Shown here: in pieces, positions 1 through 5,127 of the stretch
Position numbering within the stretch: position 1 is the first letter of the stretch
Layout: each line of letters begins with the position of its first letter
Assembly: GCA_016234425.1 (NCBI GenBank)
Contig: JACRCA010000437.1
Span: 1 to 7,465 of the forward strand
DNA length: 7,465 nucleotides
Direction of reading: 5' to 3'
Origin: Deltaproteobacteria bacterium
GTDB taxonomy: Bacteria > Desulfobacterota > SM23-61
Translations under genes and position numbers: made by a program
The notes under the pieces: model-generated
The model's input: the letters and a program-made list of their open reading frames with translations, nothing else
The model's database searches: none
Told to the model about the DNA's origin: nothing

Positions 1-291
1 AGTATGCCCCGATGAGGAATGGATGATTCGCCGCAAATCTTCCAAGGAGGCATAGAGAAATTCGGATTGCAGGCCAACAATCCCCTGATGATGGTCAGTC
101 CCTGCAAGCCTGCGTAGAGCCTCTTTTGGCCGAACCTGGATGGGAATCCCTTTTTCTCGGGCCAGTTGTCGTAGGGTCCGGACAGGAGAGCCCCCTCTAC
201 CTTCGGCAATGAGGACCTTATGCAAAATTTGCCGCTCAGCCCTCAAGGCCTCGAGAACAGGATTAATTCCGTAGATGACTTCATAAGCCAT
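1..291 (-). CDS. rlmB: 23S rRNA 2'-O-ribose methyltransferase, RlmB/TrmH (SpoU) family, N-terminal part
   Basis: The frame is open from an ATG at 289-291 to the left edge, giving 97 residues and no stop, so the 3' part of the gene lies outside the window. The visible part is the small substrate-binding domain that precedes the SPOUT catalytic domain in RlmB-type enzymes. It opens MAYEVIYGINPVLEALRAER, the typical YGxNPVxEAL start, and continues with a basic helix and an HHQGIVG segment near residues 74-80, which is characteristic of the family. The known relative methylates the 2'-O of a guanosine in 23S rRNA using S-adenosylmethionine. The knotted catalytic domain is not visible, so a TrmH-family paralogue with another target cannot be excluded. 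No clear Shine-Dalgarno sequence precedes the ATG. The gene lies 108 bases downstream of the rhomboid gene on the same strand, behind two heptamer arrays. Confidence 0.85.
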   Translation of the reverse strand, partial: MAYEVIYGINPVLEALRAERQILHKVLIAEGRGGSPVRTLRQLAREKGIPIQVRPKEALRRLAGTDHHQGIVGLQSEFLYASLEDLRRIIHSSSGHT

Positions 292-308
292 AGTGAATGA
301 AACTAATC

Positions 309-343
309 GTAAGGCGTTAGACGTTAGGGGTGAGGGGTAAGCT
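309..343. repeat. Degenerate heptamer tandem array A, five units
   Basis: Five consecutive 7-base units can be read directly on the plus strand: GTAAGGC, GTTAGAC, GTTAGGG, GTGAGGG, GTAAGCT. The bases G1, T2, A4 and G5 are the same in all five units (GTNAGNN), and the other positions drift. The array lies in the spacer between the rhomboid gene and rlmB, ending about 17 bases upstream of the rlmB start. On the transcribed minus strand it reads as CTNAC repeats. It is not coding and has no dyad symmetry. Its function is unknown. Confidence 0.75.
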
Positions 344-360
344 AAAAAAGATAAAAATTC

Positions 361-395
361 TTTAACTTGAAACTTTAAACTTGTAACCCGCAACT
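361..395. repeat. Degenerate heptamer tandem array B, five units
   Basis: Five consecutive 7-base units can be read on the plus strand: TTTAACT, TGAAACT, TTAAACT, TGTAACC, CGCAACT. The AAC at positions 4-6 is present in every unit, so AAC recurs exactly every 7 bases. The array ends 5 bases from the rhomboid stop codon (400-402). It is separated from array A by a 17-base A-rich linker that reads as a T-rich tract on the minus strand. Array B has the same period as A but a different core. Its function is unknown. Confidence 0.75.
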
Positions 396-399
396 ATTC

Positions 400-1086
400 T
401 TAGGCCCACCTTTTTCTCCTTGTCGATATCCGCAGCTGAAAAACTTTCACTAAAATCAGGCCGGCAACGAAACCCCCAATGTGGGCAAACCAGGCGACAC
501 CTCCCTCTCTCGCTCCTCCCACTCCGAGAAGTTGAACGAAGAACCAGAGCCCCAGGATAATCACAGCAGGCAAGCGGATAATCCTTATGAAGATGAAAAT
601 AAAAACCAAGGTGAGAACCCGGGCACCCGGGAATAGGAGCAGATAGCCGCCTAAAATTCCGGCGATAGCCCCGCTGGCGCCAATCATGGGAAGCGTGGAG
701 TTCGGGTCGGAAAAAATCTGGGCCAGGCCCGCAAAAAGGCCACCCACCAGGTAAAAGAGGAAAAAACGAAAATGGCCAAGGGTATCTTCGATATTGTTCC
801 CGAAGATCCATAAATAAAGCATGTTCCCCAAGATGTGCAGAAAGCCGCCGTGGAGGAACATCGAGGAGAAGAGGGTCAGGGGAAGGGGGATCAAAGGAGC
901 AACATGGAGAACTACCCCATGGGTGATTTGGTAGGGAATGGCTCCCCATTGAAAAATGAAATGCTGGCTTTGAGCGAAATCCAAGGTAATCTGGTGAAAA
1001 AAAATAAAACCATTGGTTAAAATGAGCCCAATGGTCACCAGGGGGAAGGAAGAAGTCGGATTCTCATCTTTTAAGGGAAGGAGCAA
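400..1086 (-). CDS. Rhomboid family intramembrane serine protease
   Basis: This 228-residue polytopic membrane protein belongs to the rhomboid family, which cleaves substrate proteins within or next to the membrane using a Ser-His dyad. The N-terminus (MLLPLKDENPTSSFPLVTIG) is the usual bacterial rhomboid opening, with a first membrane helix at about residues 15-32. HGGFLHILGN at residues 79-88 gives the HxxxN motif (His84, Asn88) that forms the oxyanion hole. GASG at 136-139 holds the nucleophile Ser138, and AHIGG near 201-205 holds the catalytic His202. A long hydrophobic stretch lies at about 155-190, and the tail is short and basic (RKRWA). The complete catalytic set argues for an active protease. 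The start is TTG at 1084-1086. It is chosen because the family N-terminus begins there, an AGAGGA site lies 8 bases upstream, and a stop codon precedes it in frame. The substrate is unknown. The gene has its own candidate promoter at 1128-1156. Confidence 0.93.
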   Translation of the reverse strand: MLLPLKDENPTSSFPLVTIGLILTNGFIFFHQITLDFAQSQHFIFQWGAIPYQITHGVVLHVAPLIPLPLTLFSSMFLHGGFLHILGNMLYLWIFGNNIEDTLGHFRFFLFYLVGGLFAGLAQIFSDPNSTLPMIGASGAIAGILGGYLLLFPGARVLTLVFIFIFIRIIRLPAVIILGLWFFVQLLGVGGAREGGVAWFAHIGGFVAGLILVKVFQLRISTRRKRWA

Positions 1087-1094
1087 GAGCTGGT

Positions 1095-1100
1095 TCCTCT
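1095..1100 (-). promoter_or_regulatory. Ribosome binding site supporting the rhomboid TTG start
   Basis: On the minus strand the sequence reads TAGAGGAACCAGCTCTTG. AGAGGA lies 8 bases before the TTG, and an in-frame TAG lies just upstream at 1099-1101. No ATG or GTG is available in that short interval, so this site decides the start. Confidence 0.7.
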
Positions 1101-1113
1101 ATTAATGGCTGCT

Positions 1114-1136
1114 GCCTTATGGTTTGAATTTAAGGC
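1114..1136. repeat. Inverted repeat around the predicted rhomboid transcription start
   Basis: GCCTTA (1114-1119) and TAAGGC (1131-1136) are perfect 6-base arms separated by 11 bases. One arm overlaps the candidate -10 box at 1128-1133, and the other lies just past the predicted transcription start. No T-tract follows on the minus strand, so it does not look like an intrinsic terminator. It could be an operator or chance. Confidence 0.4.
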
Positions 1137-1156
1137 CCCTGGAGGGAGGTTGTCAA
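1128..1156 (-). promoter_or_regulatory. Candidate sigma70-type promoter of the rhomboid gene
   Basis: On the minus strand a perfect TTGACA (1151-1156) is followed after exactly 17 bases by TTAAAT (1128-1133, 4 of 6 consensus bases). Transcription would start near 1121 and give a leader of about 35 bases before the TTG codon. The promoter lies in the 117-base gap between trmN6 and the rhomboid gene, so the rhomboid gene can be expressed independently of trmN6. Confidence 0.6.
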
Positions 1157-1203
1157 GGAAATTTATTGAGACTTATAAAAAAAGGGCAATGATTAAGAAG
1201 GCT

Positions 1204-1944
1204 TTAACGGAACAGTTTCTGGGCTTCGGGGGTATATTTTCCTTCCGAGCCGTAGACGAAAAAGGGGGCAAGAACCTTTACCTGAGCATGGCCTTCCTTG
1301 AGAGCTTCCACCATAAAAAGGCGCGCCTCTTCTCTCATATGGGAATGGACAAATTGCAGGCGCTTGGGCTCCAGGTGAAACCTGCGCATTTCCTGGAGCA
1401 AATCTATAGCGCGGGATGCCGGGTAAATCATGATCAGACGTCCCTTTTCTTTCAATAGATAATAGGCGCAATGGAGGACATCTTCTAAAGTGGCTTTGAT
1501 CTCATGACGGGCCAGGGCCTTCTCTATCTGGGGATTAATTCGGCCAGCTCCCACCTTCCGATACGGTGGGTTGCTTATTGCCAGATCAAATGTCTCCTTC
1601 CATTTATTTCCTTCCAGGTTTTTCAGGTCTTTCTCCAAGACCTGAATCCGGTTAGAGAGCCGATTCAGAGCAGCATTGCGCCTGGCCAGGTTGGCCAGCG
1701 ACGGCTGAATTTCCACGCCGATAACCCGTTCAGCCTTTTTCCGAAAAATTAGGATCAGCGGAATGATGCCGCAGCCCGTTCCCAGGTCAATGATTCGGTC
1801 TGCGGAGCGTGGCTCGGCAAAGTGGGCCAAGAGAAGGGCGTCGATGGAAAACCGGTAACCATCTTTTCTCTGAAGGATTTTGAGACGGCCTTCGAAGAGC
1901 GTGTCGAGGGTTTCTTCCCTCTCATCCCACAGCAATTCCCTCAT
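1204..1944 (-). CDS. trmN6: tRNA1(Val) adenine-37 N6-methyltransferase family protein (TrmN6/YfiC-like)
   Basis: This 246-residue class I S-adenosylmethionine-dependent methyltransferase has a Rossmann core. The N-terminal DTLFEGRLKILQRKDGYRFS segment (residues 14-33) is characteristic of the YfiC/TrmN6 group. DLGTGCG at 53-59 is the S-adenosylmethionine-binding motif I, GVEIQ at 76-80 is motif II with its acidic residue, and NPPY at 125-128 is the catalytic motif of enzymes that methylate an exocyclic amino group. The characterised E. coli member makes m6A at position 37 of tRNA1(Val). The NPPY motif makes amino methylation likely, but the exact target here is inferred. The ATG (1942-1944) lies inside the DUF1015 gene, giving a 23-base overlap. 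A GGAG sits 4 bases upstream of the ATG within that gene. This suggests co-transcription and translational coupling. Confidence 0.85.
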   Translation of the reverse strand: MRELLWDEREETLDTLFEGRLKILQRKDGYRFSIDALLLAHFAEPRSADRIIDLGTGCGIIPLILIFRKKAERVIGVEIQPSLANLARRNAALNRLSNRIQVLEKDLKNLEGNKWKETFDLAISNPPYRKVGAGRINPQIEKALARHEIKATLEDVLHCAYYLLKEKGRLIMIYPASRAIDLLQEMRRFHLEPKRLQFVHSHMREEARLFMVEALKEGHAQVKVLAPFFVYGSEGKYTPEAQKLFR

Positions 1945-3310
1945 CGGGCTCCAGAGGATTGATCACCAAGCCACTGAGTAACTTGGGGTAGAAAAAAGTA
2001 GACTTCGAAGGCATGGTCTCCCCGGCCAAGGCCACGTCCCTGACCTGATAAACTTTCGTAGGGTTGAGGAAAAAAGCCATTTGTACCTGGCTCGAGCGCA
2101 CCGCCAGAGCTGCCTCCTTTGGGTCCTTGAAATAGACAACATTTTTTCCTGCGGCCAGCTCCGCGGGGCCGATTTTCAGAAGCTTTTGGAAGATGAGGAT
2201 ATGGAGGAGGTTTACATCCAAAGCCTTCAAAGTAGGTGCGAGCATGGGGGCAGCCTCATCCAGGGCCCGGTCACTTTTCAAAGTGAGAAGATCATATTGA
2301 TCCCTCTCGCGGAGAACCATGCCCAGGGCTCGCCCTTTGTCAGACCGGGAGGCGAGTTCCCTCAAAAAACGTTCCCTGACGACCTCTTCGTTCTTGGGCT
2401 CGAAAGGGAACGAGGCGATGGAAAAATTGGCGCTGAGCTGTCCCAAAAAGGAAGCGGTGTTAAAGTCTTTCAAGTCGTTGACGACACGATGAGTGGGAAG
2501 AATCAGCAGGCCTTTATCCTCCACAGCCGCCAAATACATCATGGTAAAATGATGGGTCTCTCTTCCCGTCTCTCTGGGGAAGCGGCTGCGTTGTCTCTCC
2601 CGGTAAGCCAGGGCAGTTTCATAGCGGTGATGGCCGTCAGCGATGAAAACCTTTTTCGGCCGCATAATCTCTGTCACTCGGCTAATGATTTGGGAACCGC
2701 TGACCTTCCATAGAAGATGCCGAACTCCATCTTCGTCCCTAATGTCGCAGGAAGGGCCCTCCGGGGAGGAGAAGACCTTTTGGTAAATGGGTTTCATGGC
2801 CCCTTCTTCATCCGAGTACAGAGAGAAAATCTGGCTGAAATTCGCGCAGCAGGCCTCCATCAGAGCCAGGCGGTCCGCTTTGGGTTTGGCTTGGGTTTTC
2901 TCATGGGGCAAGACTACTCCAGCACCGAACTCTTCCAAACGGATCAGGCCGATGAACCCCTGCCGAATTTTCCTTGGCGGCGCCGAAACACCACCCCCAA
3001 GGTGGCCAGGGGGTAGGTCAAATTCCTCCTTTAGAAAATAAAAATATGGGGTTTGGGCCCGAACGAGGACCCCTTCCTTCAGCCAAGCTCGATAATGGGC
3101 TGCCGAGCGAGTGTACCGATTGTCCTGCGGATTGTCCGCGGGTGTCTCCTTGTTCAGGATCAGCCGGATGACATTATGGGGGTGTCGTTGATAGAAGGCC
3201 TCTTGAGCCTCTGGGGAAATGACGTCATAGGGAGGCGCAACGACCTGGCGAAGATCGCCAATCTTTTGCGGATCATAGCTAATGCCGCGGAAAGGAAGGG
3301 TCAAGGCCAT
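1922..3310 (-). CDS. DUF1015 family protein, function unknown
   Basis: I recognise this 462-residue protein as a DUF1015 (COG4198-like) family member, to which I cannot assign a reaction. Conserved family blocks are visible: LPFRGISYDPQKIG at the N-terminus, VAPPYDVIS at residues 24-32, LPHEKT at 134-139, IADGHHRYETAL at 223-234, LPTHRVV at 271-277, and MPSKSTFFYPKL at 433-444 near the C-terminus. No signal peptide or membrane segment is apparent, so it should be cytoplasmic. A Gly/Pro-rich stretch at about 98-114 looks like an insertion. The frame stays open up to 3403, but the family N-terminus begins at the ATG at 3308-3310. The candidate promoter would also start transcription near 3340, downstream of the 3403 codon. 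The ATG at 3323-3325 is a close alternative, but its AAGGA site is almost touching it. The gene heads the minus-strand block and overlaps trmN6. Confidence 0.85.
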   Translation of the reverse strand: MALTLPFRGISYDPQKIGDLRQVVAPPYDVISPEAQEAFYQRHPHNVIRLILNKETPADNPQDNRYTRSAAHYRAWLKEGVLVRAQTPYFYFLKEEFDLPPGHLGGGVSAPPRKIRQGFIGLIRLEEFGAGVVLPHEKTQAKPKADRLALMEACCANFSQIFSLYSDEEGAMKPIYQKVFSSPEGPSCDIRDEDGVRHLLWKVSGSQIISRVTEIMRPKKVFIADGHHRYETALAYRERQRSRFPRETGRETHHFTMMYLAAVEDKGLLILPTHRVVNDLKDFNTASFLGQLSANFSIASFPFEPKNEEVVRERFLRELASRSDKGRALGMVLRERDQYDLLTLKSDRALDEAAPMLAPTLKALDVNLLHILIFQKLLKIGPAELAAGKNVVYFKDPKEAALAVRSSQVQMAFFLNPTKVYQVRDVALAGETMPSKSTFFYPKLLSGLVINPLEPDEGIAVG

Positions 3311-3346
3311 TTGAATTTTTTCCATTTCCTTCGAGATTAAAAAACC

Positions 3347-3375
3347 TATATAGCACAAAGGAGTGCTCAAAACAA
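3347..3375 (-). promoter_or_regulatory. Candidate promoter of the DUF1015-trmN6 unit
   Basis: On the minus strand TTGTTT (3370-3375) is followed after 17 bases by TATATA (3347-3352), a moderate sigma70-type match. The predicted start near 3340 gives a leader of about 30 bases to the ATG at 3310. An inverted repeat fills most of the spacer. Confidence 0.4.
3352..3367. repeat. Inverted repeat, possible operator in the DUF1015 promoter
   Basis: AGCAC (3352-3356) and GTGCT (3363-3367) are perfect 5-base arms around a 6-base centre. The 16-base site sits between the candidate -35 and -10 boxes of the minus-strand promoter, a common position for a repressor or activator site. The match is short, so chance is possible. 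Confidence 0.35.
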
Positions 3376-3390
3376 GACGTTGGGAGATAA

Positions 3391-3419
3391 TTGACAAAAA
3401 CACTTAAGTATAATATTTT
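3391..3419 (+). promoter_or_regulatory. Candidate sigma70-type promoter of the ferredoxin-nifS-mnmA-mtaB operon
   Basis: A perfect TTGACA (3391-3396) is followed after 17 bases by TATTTT (3414-3419, 4 of 6 consensus bases) in an AT-rich region. A perfect TATAAT also occurs at 3409-3414, but only 12 bases from TTGACA and with no good -35 box at normal spacing. TATTTT is therefore the better-spaced partner. Transcription would start near 3426, about 23 bases before the GTG at 3449. The 10-base palindrome ATTTTAAAAT (3415-3424) overlaps the -10 region. Confidence 0.6.
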
Positions 3420-3435
3420 AAAATTGTATTTTTTT

Positions 3436-3443
3436 AAGGAGGT
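3436..3443 (+). promoter_or_regulatory. Strong ribosome binding site of the ferredoxin gene
   Basis: AAGGAGGT, close to the full anti-16S complement, is followed by 5 bases and then the GTG at 3449-3451. This spacing fixes the GTG as the start and suggests efficient translation of the first gene of the operon. Confidence 0.8.
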
Positions 3444-3448
3444 GGGCC

Positions 3449-3859
3449 GTGATTTCTAAAAAAATCGTCCTGCACTTTTCCAAGGAAATCTGGAACAAGC
3501 CCATCGTTTACAGGTTAGTCAAGGATTTTAACCTGAGCTTTAACATTCTCAAAGCCAGTGTTCTGCCGCGGCAGGAAAGTTTTATGGTTCTGGAGTTGAG
3601 CGGGCCGAAGATGGATTTCAAAAGAGGCCTGGAATATCTGGCCGAGGTCGGTGTGGTCGTCGAACCCATCGAAAAGGATATCGTCCGAGATGACCACAAA
3701 TGCATCCACTGCGGTGCCTGCACGGCTGTTTGCCCCACCGGTTCCCTATACATCAACCGTAAAACCATGGAAGTTCTCTTCGACTCTGCCAAGTGCAGCG
3801 CCTGTGAACTTTGCATCAAGGCCTGCCCCCCCCGTGCTATGGAATCTCACTTTGTTTAA
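3449..3859 (+). CDS. NIL-domain ferredoxin with two [4Fe-4S] motifs
   Basis: This 136-residue protein has two parts. Residues 1-76 resemble a NIL domain (KKIVLHFSKEIWNKPIVYRL at the start), an ACT-like fold first seen in methionine ABC transporters. Residues 80-131 form a bacterial-type di-cluster ferredoxin. Its first motif is Cys85, Cys88, Cys91 and Cys95-Pro, and its second is Cys116, Cys119, Cys122 and Cys126-Pro. All eight ligands are present. Proteins of this design are known in methanogens and sulfate reducers, where some act in homocysteine synthesis from sulfide together with a DUF39 protein. No DUF39 gene is visible here. Its position directly before a cysteine desulfurase and two tRNA sulfur-modification genes points instead to electron or sulfur delivery in that pathway, which is inference. 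The protein starts at GTG with an excellent Shine-Dalgarno sequence. A run of eight C bases (3826-3833) lies at the last cluster cysteine. Confidence 0.9.
   Translation: MISKKIVLHFSKEIWNKPIVYRLVKDFNLSFNILKASVLPRQESFMVLELSGPKMDFKRGLEYLAEVGVVVEPIEKDIVRDDHKCIHCGACTAVCPTGSLYINRKTMEVLFDSAKCSACELCIKACPPRAMESHFV
3826..3833 (+). repeat. C8 homopolymer tract at the 3' end of the ferredoxin gene
   Basis: Eight C bases span the codons TGC CCC CCC CGT (Cys126-Pro-Pro-Arg). The tract is a possible slippage site or sequencing-error site. In the present phase the protein ends CPPRAMESHFV, a normal family C-terminus, so the sequence as given appears correct. A -1 shift here would enter a frame that stays open into nifS. 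Confidence 0.6.
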
Positions 3860-3927
3860 AACTCGAGAGCCTCTATTCGGCATTGAACCTTCAGAAGATA
3901 AACCGAAAATTTAAAGAGGAGCAAGCC

Positions 3928-5106
3928 ATGCGGCGTGTCTACCTGGATCATAATGCCACGACCCCGGTTCATTCAGAAGTGTTAGAGGCCATGATGCCCT
4001 TCTTCCAGGACCAGTTCGGGAACGCCTCCAGCATCCATTGGGCCGGGCGAGAAGTGAAGAAATACGTGGATGAGGCCCGGGAGAATGTGGCCGCCCTGTT
4101 GAACGCCGGCCCCAATGAGATCATTTTTACTGGAGGGGGCACGGAGAGTGATAACATGGCCATCAAAGGCGTATCCTTCGCAGCTCGGGAGAAAGGCCAA
4201 CACATCATCACTACCCAGGTGGAGCATCACGCCGTCCTGCATACCTGCCAGTTTTTGGAAAAAATGGGCTATGAAATTACCTATCTCCCTGTGGACAGCG
4301 AGGGACTGATTGACCTTACAGAACTTCGCCGTTCGATCAAGGACCAGACCATCCTGATTACCATCATGTTCGCCAATAACGAGACTGGCACGATTTTCCC
4401 GGTGCAGAAGATCGGTGAGATGGCCCGGGAAAAGGGGGTAATTTTCCATACAGATGCCATTCAAGCTGCGGGCAAGGTTCCCATCGATCTGAAACAATTG
4501 CCCGTAGACATTCTCTCCCTCTCTGGACATAAGCTTTACGCTCCCAAGGGCATCGGAGCCCAGTATATCCGCTCGGGCACCCCTATGACCTCCCTGATCC
4601 ATGGAGGCGCTCAGGAACGCAACCGCCGGGCCGGAACCGAGAATGTTCCTTACATTGTCGGACTGGGGAAGGCCAATGAGATCGCCCGGCGCGATTTCCA
4701 GAAACGCCATGACCACCTTTTGGCTCTGCGGGACCGACTCCATCAGGGAATCATCCACCGCATTCCTCACGTAAAGCTAAACGGCCATCCGACCGAGCGG
4801 TTGCCCAACACTGTGAACATGAGCTTCCTTTACATCGAGGGTGAATCCTTGCTTTTGAATTTGGACTTAGAAGGCATTGCGGTATCCTCTGGCTCAGCCT
4901 GTACTTCTGGTTCTCTCGAACCCTCCCATGTACTCTTGGCCATGGCAATACCCCCAGAGATCGCCCAGAGCGCCATTCGCTTCAGCCTGGGGTGGTCAAA
5001 TACGCTGGAGGAGGTGGATTACACGGTGGAGGTGCTTCCCGGGATTGTGCAGCGACTCCGCGATATGTCTCCGCTGTATCAAAAGAGAGTTGCCATGGCG
5101 CCATAA
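3928..5106 (+). CDS. nifS: Cysteine desulfurase, NifS/IscS family
   Basis: This 392-residue fold-type I PLP enzyme turns L-cysteine into alanine and an enzyme-bound persulfide, the sulfur donor for Fe-S clusters and thio-modified tRNA. Visible features are the N-terminus VYLDHNATTPV, GGGTESDN at 69-76 in the PLP pocket, His100 in VEHHAVL, Asp176 in HTDAIQA, the PLP lysine Lys202 in SGHKLYAPKG, RAGTENV at 234-240, and the persulfide cysteine Cys325 in SSGSACTSGSLEPSHVL. The short active-site loop places it in group I (NifS/IscS) rather than SufS. The ATG at 3928 is supported by AGAGGAG 6 bases upstream and by the family N-terminus. The frame is open back to 3811, but that extension overlaps the ferredoxin and is not family-like. 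No IscU or NifU scaffold gene follows. mnmA lies 21 bases downstream, as in the B. subtilis yrvO-mnmA pair, so a role in tRNA thiolation is likely. Confidence 0.95.
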   Translation: MRRVYLDHNATTPVHSEVLEAMMPFFQDQFGNASSIHWAGREVKKYVDEARENVAALLNAGPNEIIFTGGGTESDNMAIKGVSFAAREKGQHIITTQVEHHAVLHTCQFLEKMGYEITYLPVDSEGLIDLTELRRSIKDQTILITIMFANNETGTIFPVQKIGEMAREKGVIFHTDAIQAAGKVPIDLKQLPVDILSLSGHKLYAPKGIGAQYIRSGTPMTSLIHGGAQERNRRAGTENVPYIVGLGKANEIARRDFQKRHDHLLALRDRLHQGIIHRIPHVKLNGHPTERLPNTVNMSFLYIEGESLLLNLDLEGIAVSSGSACTSGSLEPSHVLLAMAIPPEIAQSAIRFSLGWSNTLEEVDYTVEVLPGIVQRLRDMSPLYQKRVAMAP

Positions 5107-5127
5107 TATGAAAGTGGGGTGGAATCG

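Noticed and set aside
341..360. T-rich tract on the minus strand as an intrinsic terminator after the rhomboid gene
   Set aside because: There is no GC-rich stem in front of it, and the preceding sequence is direct heptamer repeats rather than a dyad.
362..949. Minus-strand open frame of 195 codons overlapping the rhomboid gene
   Set aside because: Its product is rich in Pro, Arg and Ser with no domain, and the overlapping frame encodes a clear rhomboid protease with its full catalytic set.
835..1020. Small plus-strand open frame opposite the rhomboid gene
   Set aside because: Its low-complexity Glu/Lys/Gly-rich product and antisense position match a shadow of the rhomboid coding sequence.
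1166..1203. T7 run on the minus strand after the trmN6 stop as a terminator
   Set aside because: No convincing stem precedes the T-run in the roughly 20 bases after the stop codon.
3311..3403. Longer N-terminus for the DUF1015 protein starting at 3403
   Set aside because: The extra 31 residues are not family-like, and the candidate promoter would start transcription near 3340. The family N-terminus begins at the ATG at 3310.
3875..3910. ATTCGG / CCGAAAAT inverted sequence between the ferredoxin and nifS genes
   Set aside because: The arms are short with a wide gap and show no promoter or terminator features. This is probably chance.
3811..3927. Upstream extension of the cysteine desulfurase to 3811
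   Set aside because: It overlaps the ferredoxin cluster codons, and the ATG at 3928 has a good ribosome binding site and the family N-terminus. The open frame is kept only as part of the C8 slippage finding.
3982..4770. Long antisense open frame (262 codons, minus strand) inside nifS
   Set aside because: It lies entirely within a well-conserved nifS gene, its translation resembles no family I know, and the opposite frame of a gene with strong codon bias is often open.
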